Positions 34,095-41,469 of a DNA stretch of 64,000 nucleotides are shown piece after piece; within the stretch, counting starts at the first letter, position 1; the number at the start of each line of letters is the position of its first letter. The stretch is taken from positions 1 through 64,000 of the forward strand of contig CABUPM010000001.1 in assembly GCA_902493345.1 (NCBI GenBank). Direction: 5' to 3'. The position numbers and the translations under genes are program-made. The DNA is from an uncultured Eubacteriales bacterium. Its GTDB lineage: Bacteria; Bacillota; Clostridia; Lachnospirales; Bianqueaceae. The notes beneath the pieces are model-generated. The model was given only the letters and a program-made list of their open reading frames with translations. It was not told the DNA's origin and did not search any database.

Positions 34095-34385
34095 TTAACG
34101 TGGCAGCTCAATATGGGGCTTCTTGGAGGTACGGTAAAGAATGATCTTATGACCGATCACCTGTACGACCTCAGAATGAGTTCTAGAAGCAATGGTTTCC
34201 GCCAGAGAACGGATATCTTCAAAGCAGTTGTTCAATACATTGATTTTAATCAATTCTCTCTTTTCCAGAGCATCATCCAGAGCGTTGACAAGTTCCGGAG
34301 CGGCTCCGCTCTTACCGACTTGAAAAATCGGCTCCATTACACTTGCCAGAGATTTTAGATAAGCACGTTGTTTGGTTGTAAGCAT
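34095..34385 (-). CDS. yhbY: YhbY-type CRM-domain RNA-binding protein
   Basis: This 96-residue protein is a single CRM domain of the YhbY/YqeI family, associated with pre-50S ribosomes. It has LTTKQRAYLKSLAS, FQVGKSGAAPELV and KRELIKINVLNNC. It lies between obgE and nadD in a ribosome-assembly operon. Confidence 0.92.
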   Translation of the reverse strand: MLTTKQRAYLKSLASVMEPIFQVGKSGAAPELVNALDDALEKRELIKINVLNNCFEDIRSLAETIASRTHSEVVQVIGHKIILYRTSKKPHIELPR

Positions 34386-34409
34386 GATATTCCTTTCTGT
34401 ACTGACAGT

Positions 34410-35708
34410 TTACGGATAATATTCAAAAGCGGTGTCATCCACCTGTACGGTATCCCCTTCTTGAATGCCCATCTCTTCCAGACGGGCAATGACGCCGCGC
34501 TCACGCAGGAAGCGCTGAAAGAAGTCAAAGCCCTTTTCGCTTTCCAGATGGGTGAATCCGAGCATTTTTTCGATAGCAGGACCACCTACTACATAGGTGC
34601 CGTCCGGCAGCTGCTCGATATCGATGCCATCGCCGTCGTTTTCCTTCAGAGCCTGCAGGGCTTCCTGCTCTTCAATGAAGTACTCTTTTTCAAATACAGC
34701 GGGCTCTTCCCCGATCTGATCGCGGATCTGAACAACACGGTCCAAGAGATCACGGACGCCCTCACCGGTTGCGGCTGAAATAGGATACAGAATCATATGA
34801 TGTTCCTGACAATATTCTTCCAGCATATCATAATAGAGTTTGGCATCCGGAAGATCCATCTTGTTGGCTCCGATTACCTGCGGCAGGGAGGCAAGACGAT
34901 CACTATACCGTGCAAGCTCCTGGTTGATCTTCTCCAGATCACTGATGGGATCACGCCCGTCCAGGCCGGCAGTATCTACCAAATGAATCAAAACGCGAGT
35001 ACGTTCCAGATGCTTCAAAAATTCATGTCCAAGACCAACACCTTCAGATGCGCCCTCGATCAGCCCGGGAATATCGGCGATGATAAGGGACTTGCCATAA
35101 GGAAGTTCAACGACACCCAAATTCGGTTCCAAGGTGGTGAATGGGTAGCTTGCGATCTTGGGACGAGCATTGGAAACACGGGAAAGGAACGTGGACTTAC
35201 CGGCGTTCGGATACCCCAGCAGTCCCACATCCGCCAGGACCTTCAGTTCCATTACAAGGTTCAGGCTTTTTCCAGGCCGCCCAGGCTGTGCGTACTTCGG
35301 AATCTGCATCGTAGGCGTTGCATAATGCTGGTTTCCCTTTCCACCGCGGCCGCCCTGCAGAATTACCTCGCGCATATTGGGCTTGGACATATCGGCGACG
35401 ACGAGTCCGGTAGATTCTTCCCGCAGAACCGTTCCGATCGGAACCGCAATGACCAGGTCTTCCGCGTCCTTACCATGACAGTTCTTGCCGCTGCCGTCTC
35501 CGCCTCGGTCTGCCTTATAGATTCTGCGGTTGCGGAAATCGGACAGGGTATTGAGCCCTTCCTCTGTCACAAATATGACATCTCCGCCTTTTCCGCCGTC
35601 TCCGCCGTCCGGGCCGCCGTTGGCTACGTATTTTTCCCGACGAAAAGAAGCACAGCCGTTGCCGCCTTTTCCGGATTCTATATAAATCTTAGCTTCATCT
35701 ACAAACAT
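34410..35708 (-). CDS. obgE: GTPase ObgE
   Basis: Obg is an essential ribosome-associated GTPase. The 432-residue protein has the glycine-rich Obg fold (residues 1-158, GGDGGKGGDVIFV), G1 LLGYPNAGKSTFLSRV, G3 IADIPGLIEGA, G4 GANKMDLPDA and a C-terminal OCT domain (about 345-430). AAAGGAG precedes the start by 6-7 nt. A terminator-like hairpin separates it from rpmA, so its level may be set apart from the ribosomal proteins. Confidence 0.97.
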   Translation of the reverse strand: MFVDEAKIYIESGKGGNGCASFRREKYVANGGPDGGDGGKGGDVIFVTEEGLNTLSDFRNRRIYKADRGGDGSGKNCHGKDAEDLVIAVPIGTVLREESTGLVVADMSKPNMREVILQGGRGGKGNQHYATPTMQIPKYAQPGRPGKSLNLVMELKVLADVGLLGYPNAGKSTFLSRVSNARPKIASYPFTTLEPNLGVVELPYGKSLIIADIPGLIEGASEGVGLGHEFLKHLERTRVLIHLVDTAGLDGRDPISDLEKINQELARYSDRLASLPQVIGANKMDLPDAKLYYDMLEEYCQEHHMILYPISAATGEGVRDLLDRVVQIRDQIGEEPAVFEKEYFIEEQEALQALKENDGDGIDIEQLPDGTYVVGGPAIEKMLGFTHLESEKGFDFFQRFLRERGVIARLEEMGIQEGDTVQVDDTAFEYYP

Positions 35709-35719
35709 AGAGATCTCCT

Positions 35720-35765
35720 TTATTGAGAAAAAGCAGGTTCCAAATAAAGACTATTTGAAACCTGC
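35720..35765 (-). terminator. Internal terminator between rpmA and obgE
   Basis: On the minus strand, GCAGGTTTCAAATA pairs with TATTTGGAACCTGC (35733-35765) and is followed by TTTTTCTC. It probably reduces readthrough from rpmA into obgE. Confidence 0.7.
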
Positions 35766-35807
35766 CCGATAGCTGAACTCTCGTTCAAATACATGTGTCT
35801 GTTAAGA

Positions 35808-36098
35808 TCAAACAGCCTGCTCAACAGGATATACAGAAACCTGCTTCTTGTCGCGGCCCTTTCTCTCAAACTTAACACGGCCCTCTACCAAAGCGTAAAG
35901 GGTATCATCCTTGCCGATACCAACGTTAACACCCGGATGGATTCTGGTACCGCGCTGACGATACAGAATATTGCCGGCCTTAACAACCTGACCATCGGCT
36001 CTCTTTGCTCCCAGGCGCTTGGACTCGGAATCACGTCCGTTCTTGGTAGAACCAACACCCTTCTTATGTGCAAATAACTGAAGATTCATCTGAAGCAT
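35808..36098 (-). CDS. rpmA: Ribosomal protein L27 (bL27) with cleavable N-terminus
   Basis: This 96-residue 50S protein reaches toward the peptidyl-transferase centre. It has the Firmicutes-type N-terminal extension [14 protein letters not shown], which Prp protease removes after Phe to expose the functional N-terminus; the prp gene is immediately upstream. The body has [24 protein letters not shown] precedes the start by 9 nt. Confidence 0.97.
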   Translation of the reverse strand: MLQMNLQLFAHKKGVGSTKNGRDSESKRLGAKRADGQVVKAGNILYRQRGTRIHPGVNVGIGKDDTLYALVEGRVKFERKGRDKKQVSVYPVEQAV

Positions 36099-36113
36099 TG
36101 TATTGCACCTCCT

Positions 36114-36455
36114 TCATGTGCGCTTGCATACTTTTACGGTAACATGTTCACTGTATGACTCAGAAACCGATTGAAGCCCTAACAGCAGAAGATTCGAAAT
36201 CAAATCTGTCTGACCGCTGCCCTCCCCCGCACGAACCGCCTCTACTGTCGCTGAAAGAAAACCATCCGGATCCATCTCATAAGAAAACGTATCTTCAGAA
36301 AACTTCTCTAAACCATTAACAGTATTTAACGAAAGTGCAGATACTGCCGCACAGACGATGTCCGGTTCACCAACGTGGGCATACCCAGCATGTCCATGAA
36401 TCCGGAAACTCCAGATTCTGTCCGCAGCATTTGTATAAAAGACTGCTTCAATCAT
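36114..36455 (-). CDS. prp: L27-processing cysteine protease Prp
   Basis: Prp cleaves the N-terminal extension of bL27 in Firmicutes and related groups. The 113-residue protein has His22 in IHGHAGYA and Cys35 in DIVCAAVSAL, the catalytic dyad of the family. It sits between rplU and rpmA as in Staphylococcus and Bacillus. AGAGGA lies 11 nt upstream of the ATG. Confidence 0.95.
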   Translation of the reverse strand: MIEAVFYTNAADRIWSFRIHGHAGYAHVGEPDIVCAAVSALSLNTVNGLEKFSEDTFSYEMDPDGFLSATVEAVRAGEGSGQTDLISNLLLLGLQSVSESYSEHVTVKVCKRT

Positions 36456-36471
36456 CGTACACTCATTCCTC

Positions 36472-36783
36472 TTATGCCTGGATCGAATCGATCTTCAGCT
36501 TGGTGAAGAACTGTCTGTGTCCCTGCTTCTTGTGATAGCCCTTCTTGGACTTATACTTGTAAACAGTGATCTTCTTTGCACGGCCTTCCTTAATGGTGGT
36601 CGCAGCAACCTTTGCACCCTCTACATAAGGAGTACCAACCTTCGCTCCGTCCTCGTTGAATACAGCCAAAACCTTATCAAAGGTATAAGCCTCACCCTCA
36701 ACCAGACCAAGCTTCTCGACAAATACAACGTCTCCTTCTTGTACCCGGTACTGCTTACCGCCAGTCTCAATAACTGCGTACAT
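36472..36783 (-). CDS. rplU: Ribosomal protein L21 (bL21)
   Basis: This 103-residue 50S protein begins [20 protein letters not shown] and ends with [19 protein letters not shown], both family signatures. It is the first gene of the rplU-prp-rpmA-obgE-yhbY-nadD-yqeK-rsfS operon and has a leader of about 80 nt. Confidence 0.98.
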   Translation of the reverse strand: MYAVIETGGKQYRVQEGDVVFVEKLGLVEGEAYTFDKVLAVFNEDGAKVGTPYVEGAKVAATTIKEGRAKKITVYKYKSKKGYHKKQGHRQFFTKLKIDSIQA

Positions 36784-36899
36784 ACTCAGGCACCTCCTTC
36801 TCTCTAAACTCGCCGATTACGGTAGTATGAATCCATACTTTATAAAACCCCATCGAGCGGCAACAGTAATATCTTAACATAAGAAAAACAAGTTGTCAA
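36784..36899 (-). promoter_or_regulatory. Promoter and L21 leader of the rplU operon
   Basis: On the minus strand, TTGACA (36894-36899) and TAAGAT (36871-36876) are 17 bp apart. The ~80-nt leader contains a short hairpin (GTATGGATTCATAC) and ends in GAAGGAGGTGCCTGAGT before rplU. Its position and size fit the autoregulatory L21 leader of Firmicutes; I could not check the covariance model. Confidence 0.6.
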
Positions 36900-36915
36900 G
36901 CAGTTTTTTTGTTTT

Positions 36916-37623
36916 TCAGACAATTATATCCATTAGACGGCGGCGTATGCCTTCCTGCTCCCGAAAAAGATCCTGACGGCAGATCTGCTCGCTCCGGATT
37001 GCTTCTGGATGTCCACAGTGCTGCCAAAAGGCCTGCATCATACGATCCGGTTTTAGATATTTAGGATTGTCGCAGGCGCACCATAGCTGCAAAACACATG
37101 GAGATATGAGTTCCAGAGATTCAATCAGCGGTTTGATATCTATGGTTACTTCCTGTTTTTCTCCGTGAAATTTCGCAAGCTTTGTGATAAGAATCTCATC
37201 CAGAGAAAGAAAGTTCTGCAGCCAGGACGCATACTCGGAAGCGAATTTTTCTGGTAGGGAAATCTCATAGAGCGCATGTGTTGCAAGGGACATAACAGGC
37301 TTGGCGTTCTCAGGCAGGGTTCGACATTCCGATACATGGAGGCCTTCCGGAAGATGTGGATTGAGACGGTTTAACAGTTCTGTATCATCCCATTCGCGGG
37401 TTAACTGCAATTCCATATACTCATGTTTTCCGCAGCTTCCAAGCGAAAGAGGCTGTGCGAAAGAGATTTGTGGATGCGGATTGAACCCTTGAGAAAATAC
37501 CAATTCGACTCCGGCACGATTTAGAGCACGATGAAAGACTCGCAGAAGATCCAGGTGCCCGACAAACCGTAGACGGCCTTCTTTGGAAAAAACAAGCCTC
37601 TTCCTGTATTTTATAGCATTCAT
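36916..37623 (-). CDS. TIGR03936-family radical-SAM-linked protein (DUF2344)
   Basis: This 235-residue protein has the DUF2344 signature RLRFVGHLDLLRVFHRALNR and FSQGFNPHPQISFAQPL. Members always lie next to or are fused with the TIGR03960 radical-SAM protein; the pair often adjoins rplU-rpmA and RNase G genes. The function is unknown but suggests RNA or ribosome modification. It starts 4 nt inside the end of the radical-SAM gene. Confidence 0.88.
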   Translation of the reverse strand: MNAIKYRKRLVFSKEGRLRFVGHLDLLRVFHRALNRAGVELVFSQGFNPHPQISFAQPLSLGSCGKHEYMELQLTREWDDTELLNRLNPHLPEGLHVSECRTLPENAKPVMSLATHALYEISLPEKFASEYASWLQNFLSLDEILITKLAKFHGEKQEVTIDIKPLIESLELISPCVLQLWCACDNPKYLKPDRMMQAFWQHCGHPEAIRSEQICRQDLFREQEGIRRRLMDIIV

Positions 37624-39503
37624 TTCTGCTCCTCCCGTTTTTCATGACATAATCCGCAACCCGTGAAACGAGCCATGCCGCATCCGGTACATTTCTCAAG
37701 GCAATCGGGAGAGGCTTGTCCTGCCATTGCTTTTTCATATTCCCGGCGCAGCCACTGCTTACTTACGCCGTAATCAATCATATCCCATGGAAAGATCTCG
37801 TCGGCCGGTCTTTCACGATGATTGTAATAATCCAACTCAATATTGCACTCTTCAATCGCTTCACGCCACGCCGCCTCATTAAAATGATCGGACCAGCTGT
37901 CAAAACGGCAGCCCTTTTTCCAAGCGGTATAGATGAGCTTGGAGGTTCTGCGGTCTCCCCGGGCGAGAAGCCCTTCCAAGGCGCTCAAAAAAGAATCGTG
38001 GCAGCTGTAGCGGATCTTACGATTGCGGATCCGGCTGTTTAGAAAGTGTTGTTTATCCAGATATTCCTGTGCGCTTATCTGCGGCGCCCATTGAAACGCG
38101 GAAAAAGACTTCGGAACAAAGAAGGAGGTGCTGATTGTAATCTGTACATCCCGGGAACGCTGTTCTTTTGGAATAGAGTTCCATGTATCCAGAATCTTAT
38201 AACCGAATTTGGCAATTCCATCGATATCTTCCGGGGTCTCTGTCGGTAATCCCAGCATGAAATACAGCTTTACCCGGTCCCAGCCGCCGGAAAAGGCAAG
38301 CTGACATCCATTCAGGATCTCCTCTTCCGTCAGCCCCTTATTGATGACGTCTCGGAGGCGCTGAGTTCCTGCTTCTGCCGCAAAAGTTAATCCGCTCTTT
38401 TTGCCTTCCGCGAGCTTTTCCATAAGGCCCAGAGAAAAGGCATCTACACGCAGAGAAGGAAGGGAGATAGCGATATTTGGGAATTTCTCATGGAATTCCG
38501 TCATCAGTTCTTCCAGCCACGGATAATCATCCGTGCTGAGAGAAGTAAAAGAGATCTCGTCATAGCCGGTATTTTTCATGAGTTCTTCGCACATGGCCAT
38601 TACGGTTTCTTTACTGCGATAACGTACGGGTTTGTAGACCTGTCCGGCCTGGCAAAAACGGCATCCATGAATACATCCGCGGAAGATCTCCATGACTGCG
38701 CGGTCATGGACGGTCTGGAGATAAGGAACGATCGGCTTTAATGGATAAAATGAGGTTTCCAGATCGGTTACGATATCCTTACGAATTTTGGCAGGAGCAT
38801 CCGGACGATTGGGACGAATGGAACGGATGGACGGCGTATACTGTGCTCCGGCAGCCGGGGTGTCGTAATATTCGACATCATAATAAGCCGGAACATAAAT
38901 TGGACCAAGATCCAGAATTTTGGAGAGGAAATCCCTGCGGTGTCCGCCGGCAGCTTTATGTGCTTCATAGCGATTGAATATCTCATGATAAGAGACTTCT
39001 CCTTCTCCGATATAAAAGAAATCGATAAACGGGGCCAGTACTTCCGGATTGCTGGCAGTGGGACCGCCGGCAATGATTAGAGGATCGTTATCATCGCGAT
39101 CTGCCGCGTATAATGGGATTCCCGCAAGGTCCAGCATGTTCAGGATATTTGTGAAGGACATCTCATATTGAAGAGTAAAGGCAACAAAGTCCATTTCACG
39201 GAGAGGTGTAAAGGTCTCCAGTGTATACAACGGGAGGTGATTTTCGCGCAGTTTTTGTTCCATATCCGGCCAGGGAGCAAAAGCCCTCTCGCAATAGACA
39301 TTGGGCATCTGATTAAAATCACCATATAAGAGCTGGAGACCGAGATGGGACATGCCGATTTCGTATACGTCCGGAAAACAAAAAGCAATCCGGACCGGAG
39401 TGGTTGACGGATCTTTCATAACAGAGTTGACTTCTCCGCCGATATAACGGGAAGGCTTTTCAACCTGCAGTAAAATGGGATCCGGTATGGAGACGTGACT
39501 CAT
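37620..39503 (-). CDS. TIGR03960-family B12-binding-like radical-SAM protein
   Basis: This 627-residue protein has an N-terminal cobalamin-binding-like region (AFCFPDVYEIGMSHLGLQLL) and a radical-SAM core with the CX3CX2C motif CIHGCRFC, which binds the 4Fe-4S cluster that cleaves SAM. The C-terminus has another cysteine cluster (CLEKCTGCGMARFTGCGLC), probably a zinc or Fe-S site. It is coupled by a 4-nt overlap to the DUF2344 gene, the conserved arrangement. The substrate is unknown. Confidence 0.9.
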   Translation of the reverse strand: MSHVSIPDPILLQVEKPSRYIGGEVNSVMKDPSTTPVRIAFCFPDVYEIGMSHLGLQLLYGDFNQMPNVYCERAFAPWPDMEQKLRENHLPLYTLETFTPLREMDFVAFTLQYEMSFTNILNMLDLAGIPLYAADRDDNDPLIIAGGPTASNPEVLAPFIDFFYIGEGEVSYHEIFNRYEAHKAAGGHRRDFLSKILDLGPIYVPAYYDVEYYDTPAAGAQYTPSIRSIRPNRPDAPAKIRKDIVTDLETSFYPLKPIVPYLQTVHDRAVMEIFRGCIHGCRFCQAGQVYKPVRYRSKETVMAMCEELMKNTGYDEISFTSLSTDDYPWLEELMTEFHEKFPNIAISLPSLRVDAFSLGLMEKLAEGKKSGLTFAAEAGTQRLRDVINKGLTEEEILNGCQLAFSGGWDRVKLYFMLGLPTETPEDIDGIAKFGYKILDTWNSIPKEQRSRDVQITISTSFFVPKSFSAFQWAPQISAQEYLDKQHFLNSRIRNRKIRYSCHDSFLSALEGLLARGDRRTSKLIYTAWKKGCRFDSWSDHFNEAAWREAIEECNIELDYYNHRERPADEIFPWDMIDYGVSKQWLRREYEKAMAGQASPDCLEKCTGCGMARFTGCGLCHEKREEQK

Positions 39504-39523
39504 AGAAATCCTCCTCTATAGGT

Positions 39524-39739
39524 TCATGGTATATTTTGAAAAAGCTGAAACAGATCTGCTAGCTGCAGTGTTTTTGGGGCGATTGTCTGCATGAAAAAAG
39601 CGATCCATTCCGGATGAACAGAGCGAATGATCCAGCCTGCCGCTAAAAAAGCCGCGGACAGGGCTGCCTGCAGCCAGTGGCAGAATACGAACGTCTGCTC
39701 TTCTGAAGCAGGACGCTGTCGATGGCGCGAATGTATCAT
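39524..39739 (-). CDS. Small putative membrane protein
   Basis: This 71-residue product from the ATG at 39739 has a hydrophobic segment LQAALSAAFLAAGWIIRSVH and a second partly hydrophobic stretch. GGGAG lies 9 nt before the ATG. The frame is also open further upstream, across the mgsA terminator. It fills the gap between mgsA and the radical-SAM gene on the same strand. I do not recognise a family; the ribosome binding site and placement are the main support. Confidence 0.4.
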   Translation of the reverse strand: MIHSRHRQRPASEEQTFVFCHWLQAALSAAFLAAGWIIRSVHPEWIAFFMQTIAPKTLQLADLFQLFQNIP

Positions 39740-39787
39740 AGTATAGGACTCCCTCGGTCTTATCTGATACAATGTACGCAGGAAGAT

Positions 39788-39820
39788 TATAAAAAGAACC
39801 TGTGGATTTCCGCAGGTTCC
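39788..39820 (-). terminator. Intrinsic terminator of the mre-rodA-mgsA operon
   Basis: On the minus strand, GAACCTG and CAGGTTC (39796-39819) with a 10-nt loop are followed by TTTTTATAAT. It lies 13 nt after the mgsA stop. Confidence 0.8.
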
Positions 39821-39832
39821 AAGCATACATGT

Positions 39833-40225
39833 TTATCGATACATATTCCGCCAGTCCAGATCGCCATTTTCCATTCCCAGAACAAGCATTTCCGCGGTTG
39901 CGAGATTGGTCGCGATCGGGATGTTATGCATATCGCATAATTTGATAATAGGAGCGACATCCGCTTCTCTTTCAGCTCCTAAGGGATCCCTCAAGAAGAT
40001 CACAAGGTCAATGTCATTATTCGTAATCTGTGCGCCCATCTGCTCCAGGCCGCCAAGAGGTCCTGCCAGATATTTATGGACATGCAGATTCGTTACCTCC
40101 TCAATCAAACGTCCCGTCGTTCCGGTAGCGTACATCGTATGCTTACTGAGAATGTGACGATACGCAATACAAAAATTCTGCATCAGCTTCTTTTTGTTAT
40201 TGTGTGCTGCCAAAGCGATGTTCAA
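39833..40225 (-). CDS. mgsA: Methylglyoxal synthase
   Basis: MgsA converts dihydroxyacetone phosphate to methylglyoxal and phosphate. The 130-residue protein has NIALAAHNNKKKLM, TGTTGRLI, AGPLGGLEQMGAQI and DLVIFLRDPL, all family signatures. The start is a TTG with AAGGAGGGG 6 nt upstream. It follows rodA by 13 nt; the link of mgsA to cell-shape operons is common in Clostridia. Confidence 0.95.
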   Translation of the reverse strand: MNIALAAHNNKKKLMQNFCIAYRHILSKHTMYATGTTGRLIEEVTNLHVHKYLAGPLGGLEQMGAQITNNDIDLVIFLRDPLGAEREADVAPIIKLCDMHNIPIATNLATAEMLVLGMENGDLDWRNMYR

Positions 40226-40238
40226 CGTGAACCCCTCC

Positions 40239-41402
40239 TTATATGTTTTTATATTTGGCGTTCTGTGTTCGAATGCCCGCGTACCCGTTCATGACAAGAC
40301 CAATACCTGCCATATTGGAGACCAGTGAACTCAGGCCATAACTCATAAATGGCAGAGGAATGCCGGTATTGGGCAACATGGCAGTCGTAACACCGATGTG
40401 AATAAAAGACTGCATGGCAATCCAGGTGGCAACTCCCACGCACAGAAGTTTTCCATACAAATCCTCTGCTTTGGATCCAATCCAAAGGATTCGGCCGACC
40501 AACAAAATCAGCAGAATGAACATCACACTGCAGCCAACAAACCCCAATTCTTCGCCGAGAATGCCAAACAGAAAATCCGTCATCGGTACAGGTACAAGGC
40601 CGCTTCCATTAAAGAGTCCCAGCCCCTGCAATCCTCCGGAACTAATCGCATATTTAGAACGCAGTGTTTGATAGGCGTAGCTTTGCGCGTAGCTCTCCGG
40701 ATCAAAGAAGGCCCAGATTCTTGTTGCCTGATAATAGTTCAGGATTTTCGGACCTTCCGGATTGTATGCATCGGTGAGAACAACATAGAGGACAATTGCG
40801 ATAACCAATATAGCAGCCGCAATATACTTCCAGTCCAATCCGGATACGAAAATCATAGCAGCGCCGATACAAACCATAACCATAGAAGTGGACAGATCCG
40901 GCTCCTTGATTACTAGGAGAACCGGTACGGCAAGCAAGATCGCATAGAGAACCAAAGTAGAAAACTTACCGATGCTCTCTGCACGGAGATCGCAAAAGCG
41001 GGCCAACGCAACGATCATCAGGAATTTTGCGAATTCAGATGGCTGAAGATTAAAACCGCCGATAAAGGGAATCCAGCGCCTTACATCTGCTTCCTCTCCT
41101 GCGTCCGATGTACCTACTCCGATCAGGAGAACCAATACCAGTAAGAAGATCATTCCCAGATAAGCCGGCACAGATAAAAACTTCAGCAGCTCTCGACTCA
41201 TAAAGAGTACAACAAAGGCAATAATCAAACCCAAAACGAGCCCCATCAGCTGACGCGTCATAATCGGACCGATAGAAAAACGTTCCAAATCCGGTTCCCA
41301 ACCGCCGGCACTGCCAATCATGACGATGCCCATAAGCGTCATCAATAATACAAGGCTCAGCAAGGTAAAGTCAATCCTGCTCAGAATACGTCTCTCTTTC
41401 AT
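40239..41402 (-). CDS. rodA: SEDS peptidoglycan polymerase RodA
   Basis: RodA is the glycosyltransferase of the elongasome. The 387-residue polytopic protein has about ten helices and SEDS motifs GGFNLQPSEFAKFLMI, KEPDLSTSMVMVC, FGILGEELGFVG and NTGIPLPFMSYGLSSLVSNM. The frame opens at 41432, but the ATG at 41402 has AGAGGT 7 nt upstream. Its class B partner is encoded just upstream. Confidence 0.94.
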   Translation of the reverse strand: MKERRILSRIDFTLLSLVLLMTLMGIVMIGSAGGWEPDLERFSIGPIMTRQLMGLVLGLIIAFVVLFMSRELLKFLSVPAYLGMIFLLVLVLLIGVGTSDAGEEADVRRWIPFIGGFNLQPSEFAKFLMIVALARFCDLRAESIGKFSTLVLYAILLAVPVLLVIKEPDLSTSMVMVCIGAAMIFVSGLDWKYIAAAILVIAIVLYVVLTDAYNPEGPKILNYYQATRIWAFFDPESYAQSYAYQTLRSKYAISSGGLQGLGLFNGSGLVPVPMTDFLFGILGEELGFVGCSVMFILLILLVGRILWIGSKAEDLYGKLLCVGVATWIAMQSFIHIGVTTAMLPNTGIPLPFMSYGLSSLVSNMAGIGLVMNGYAGIRTQNAKYKNI

Positions 41403-41469
41403 CAGTATAACCTCTTCACGCAAATTTTGCAAGTCTAAAATGATAAAAAACCGAAAAATATTTTTCTTT

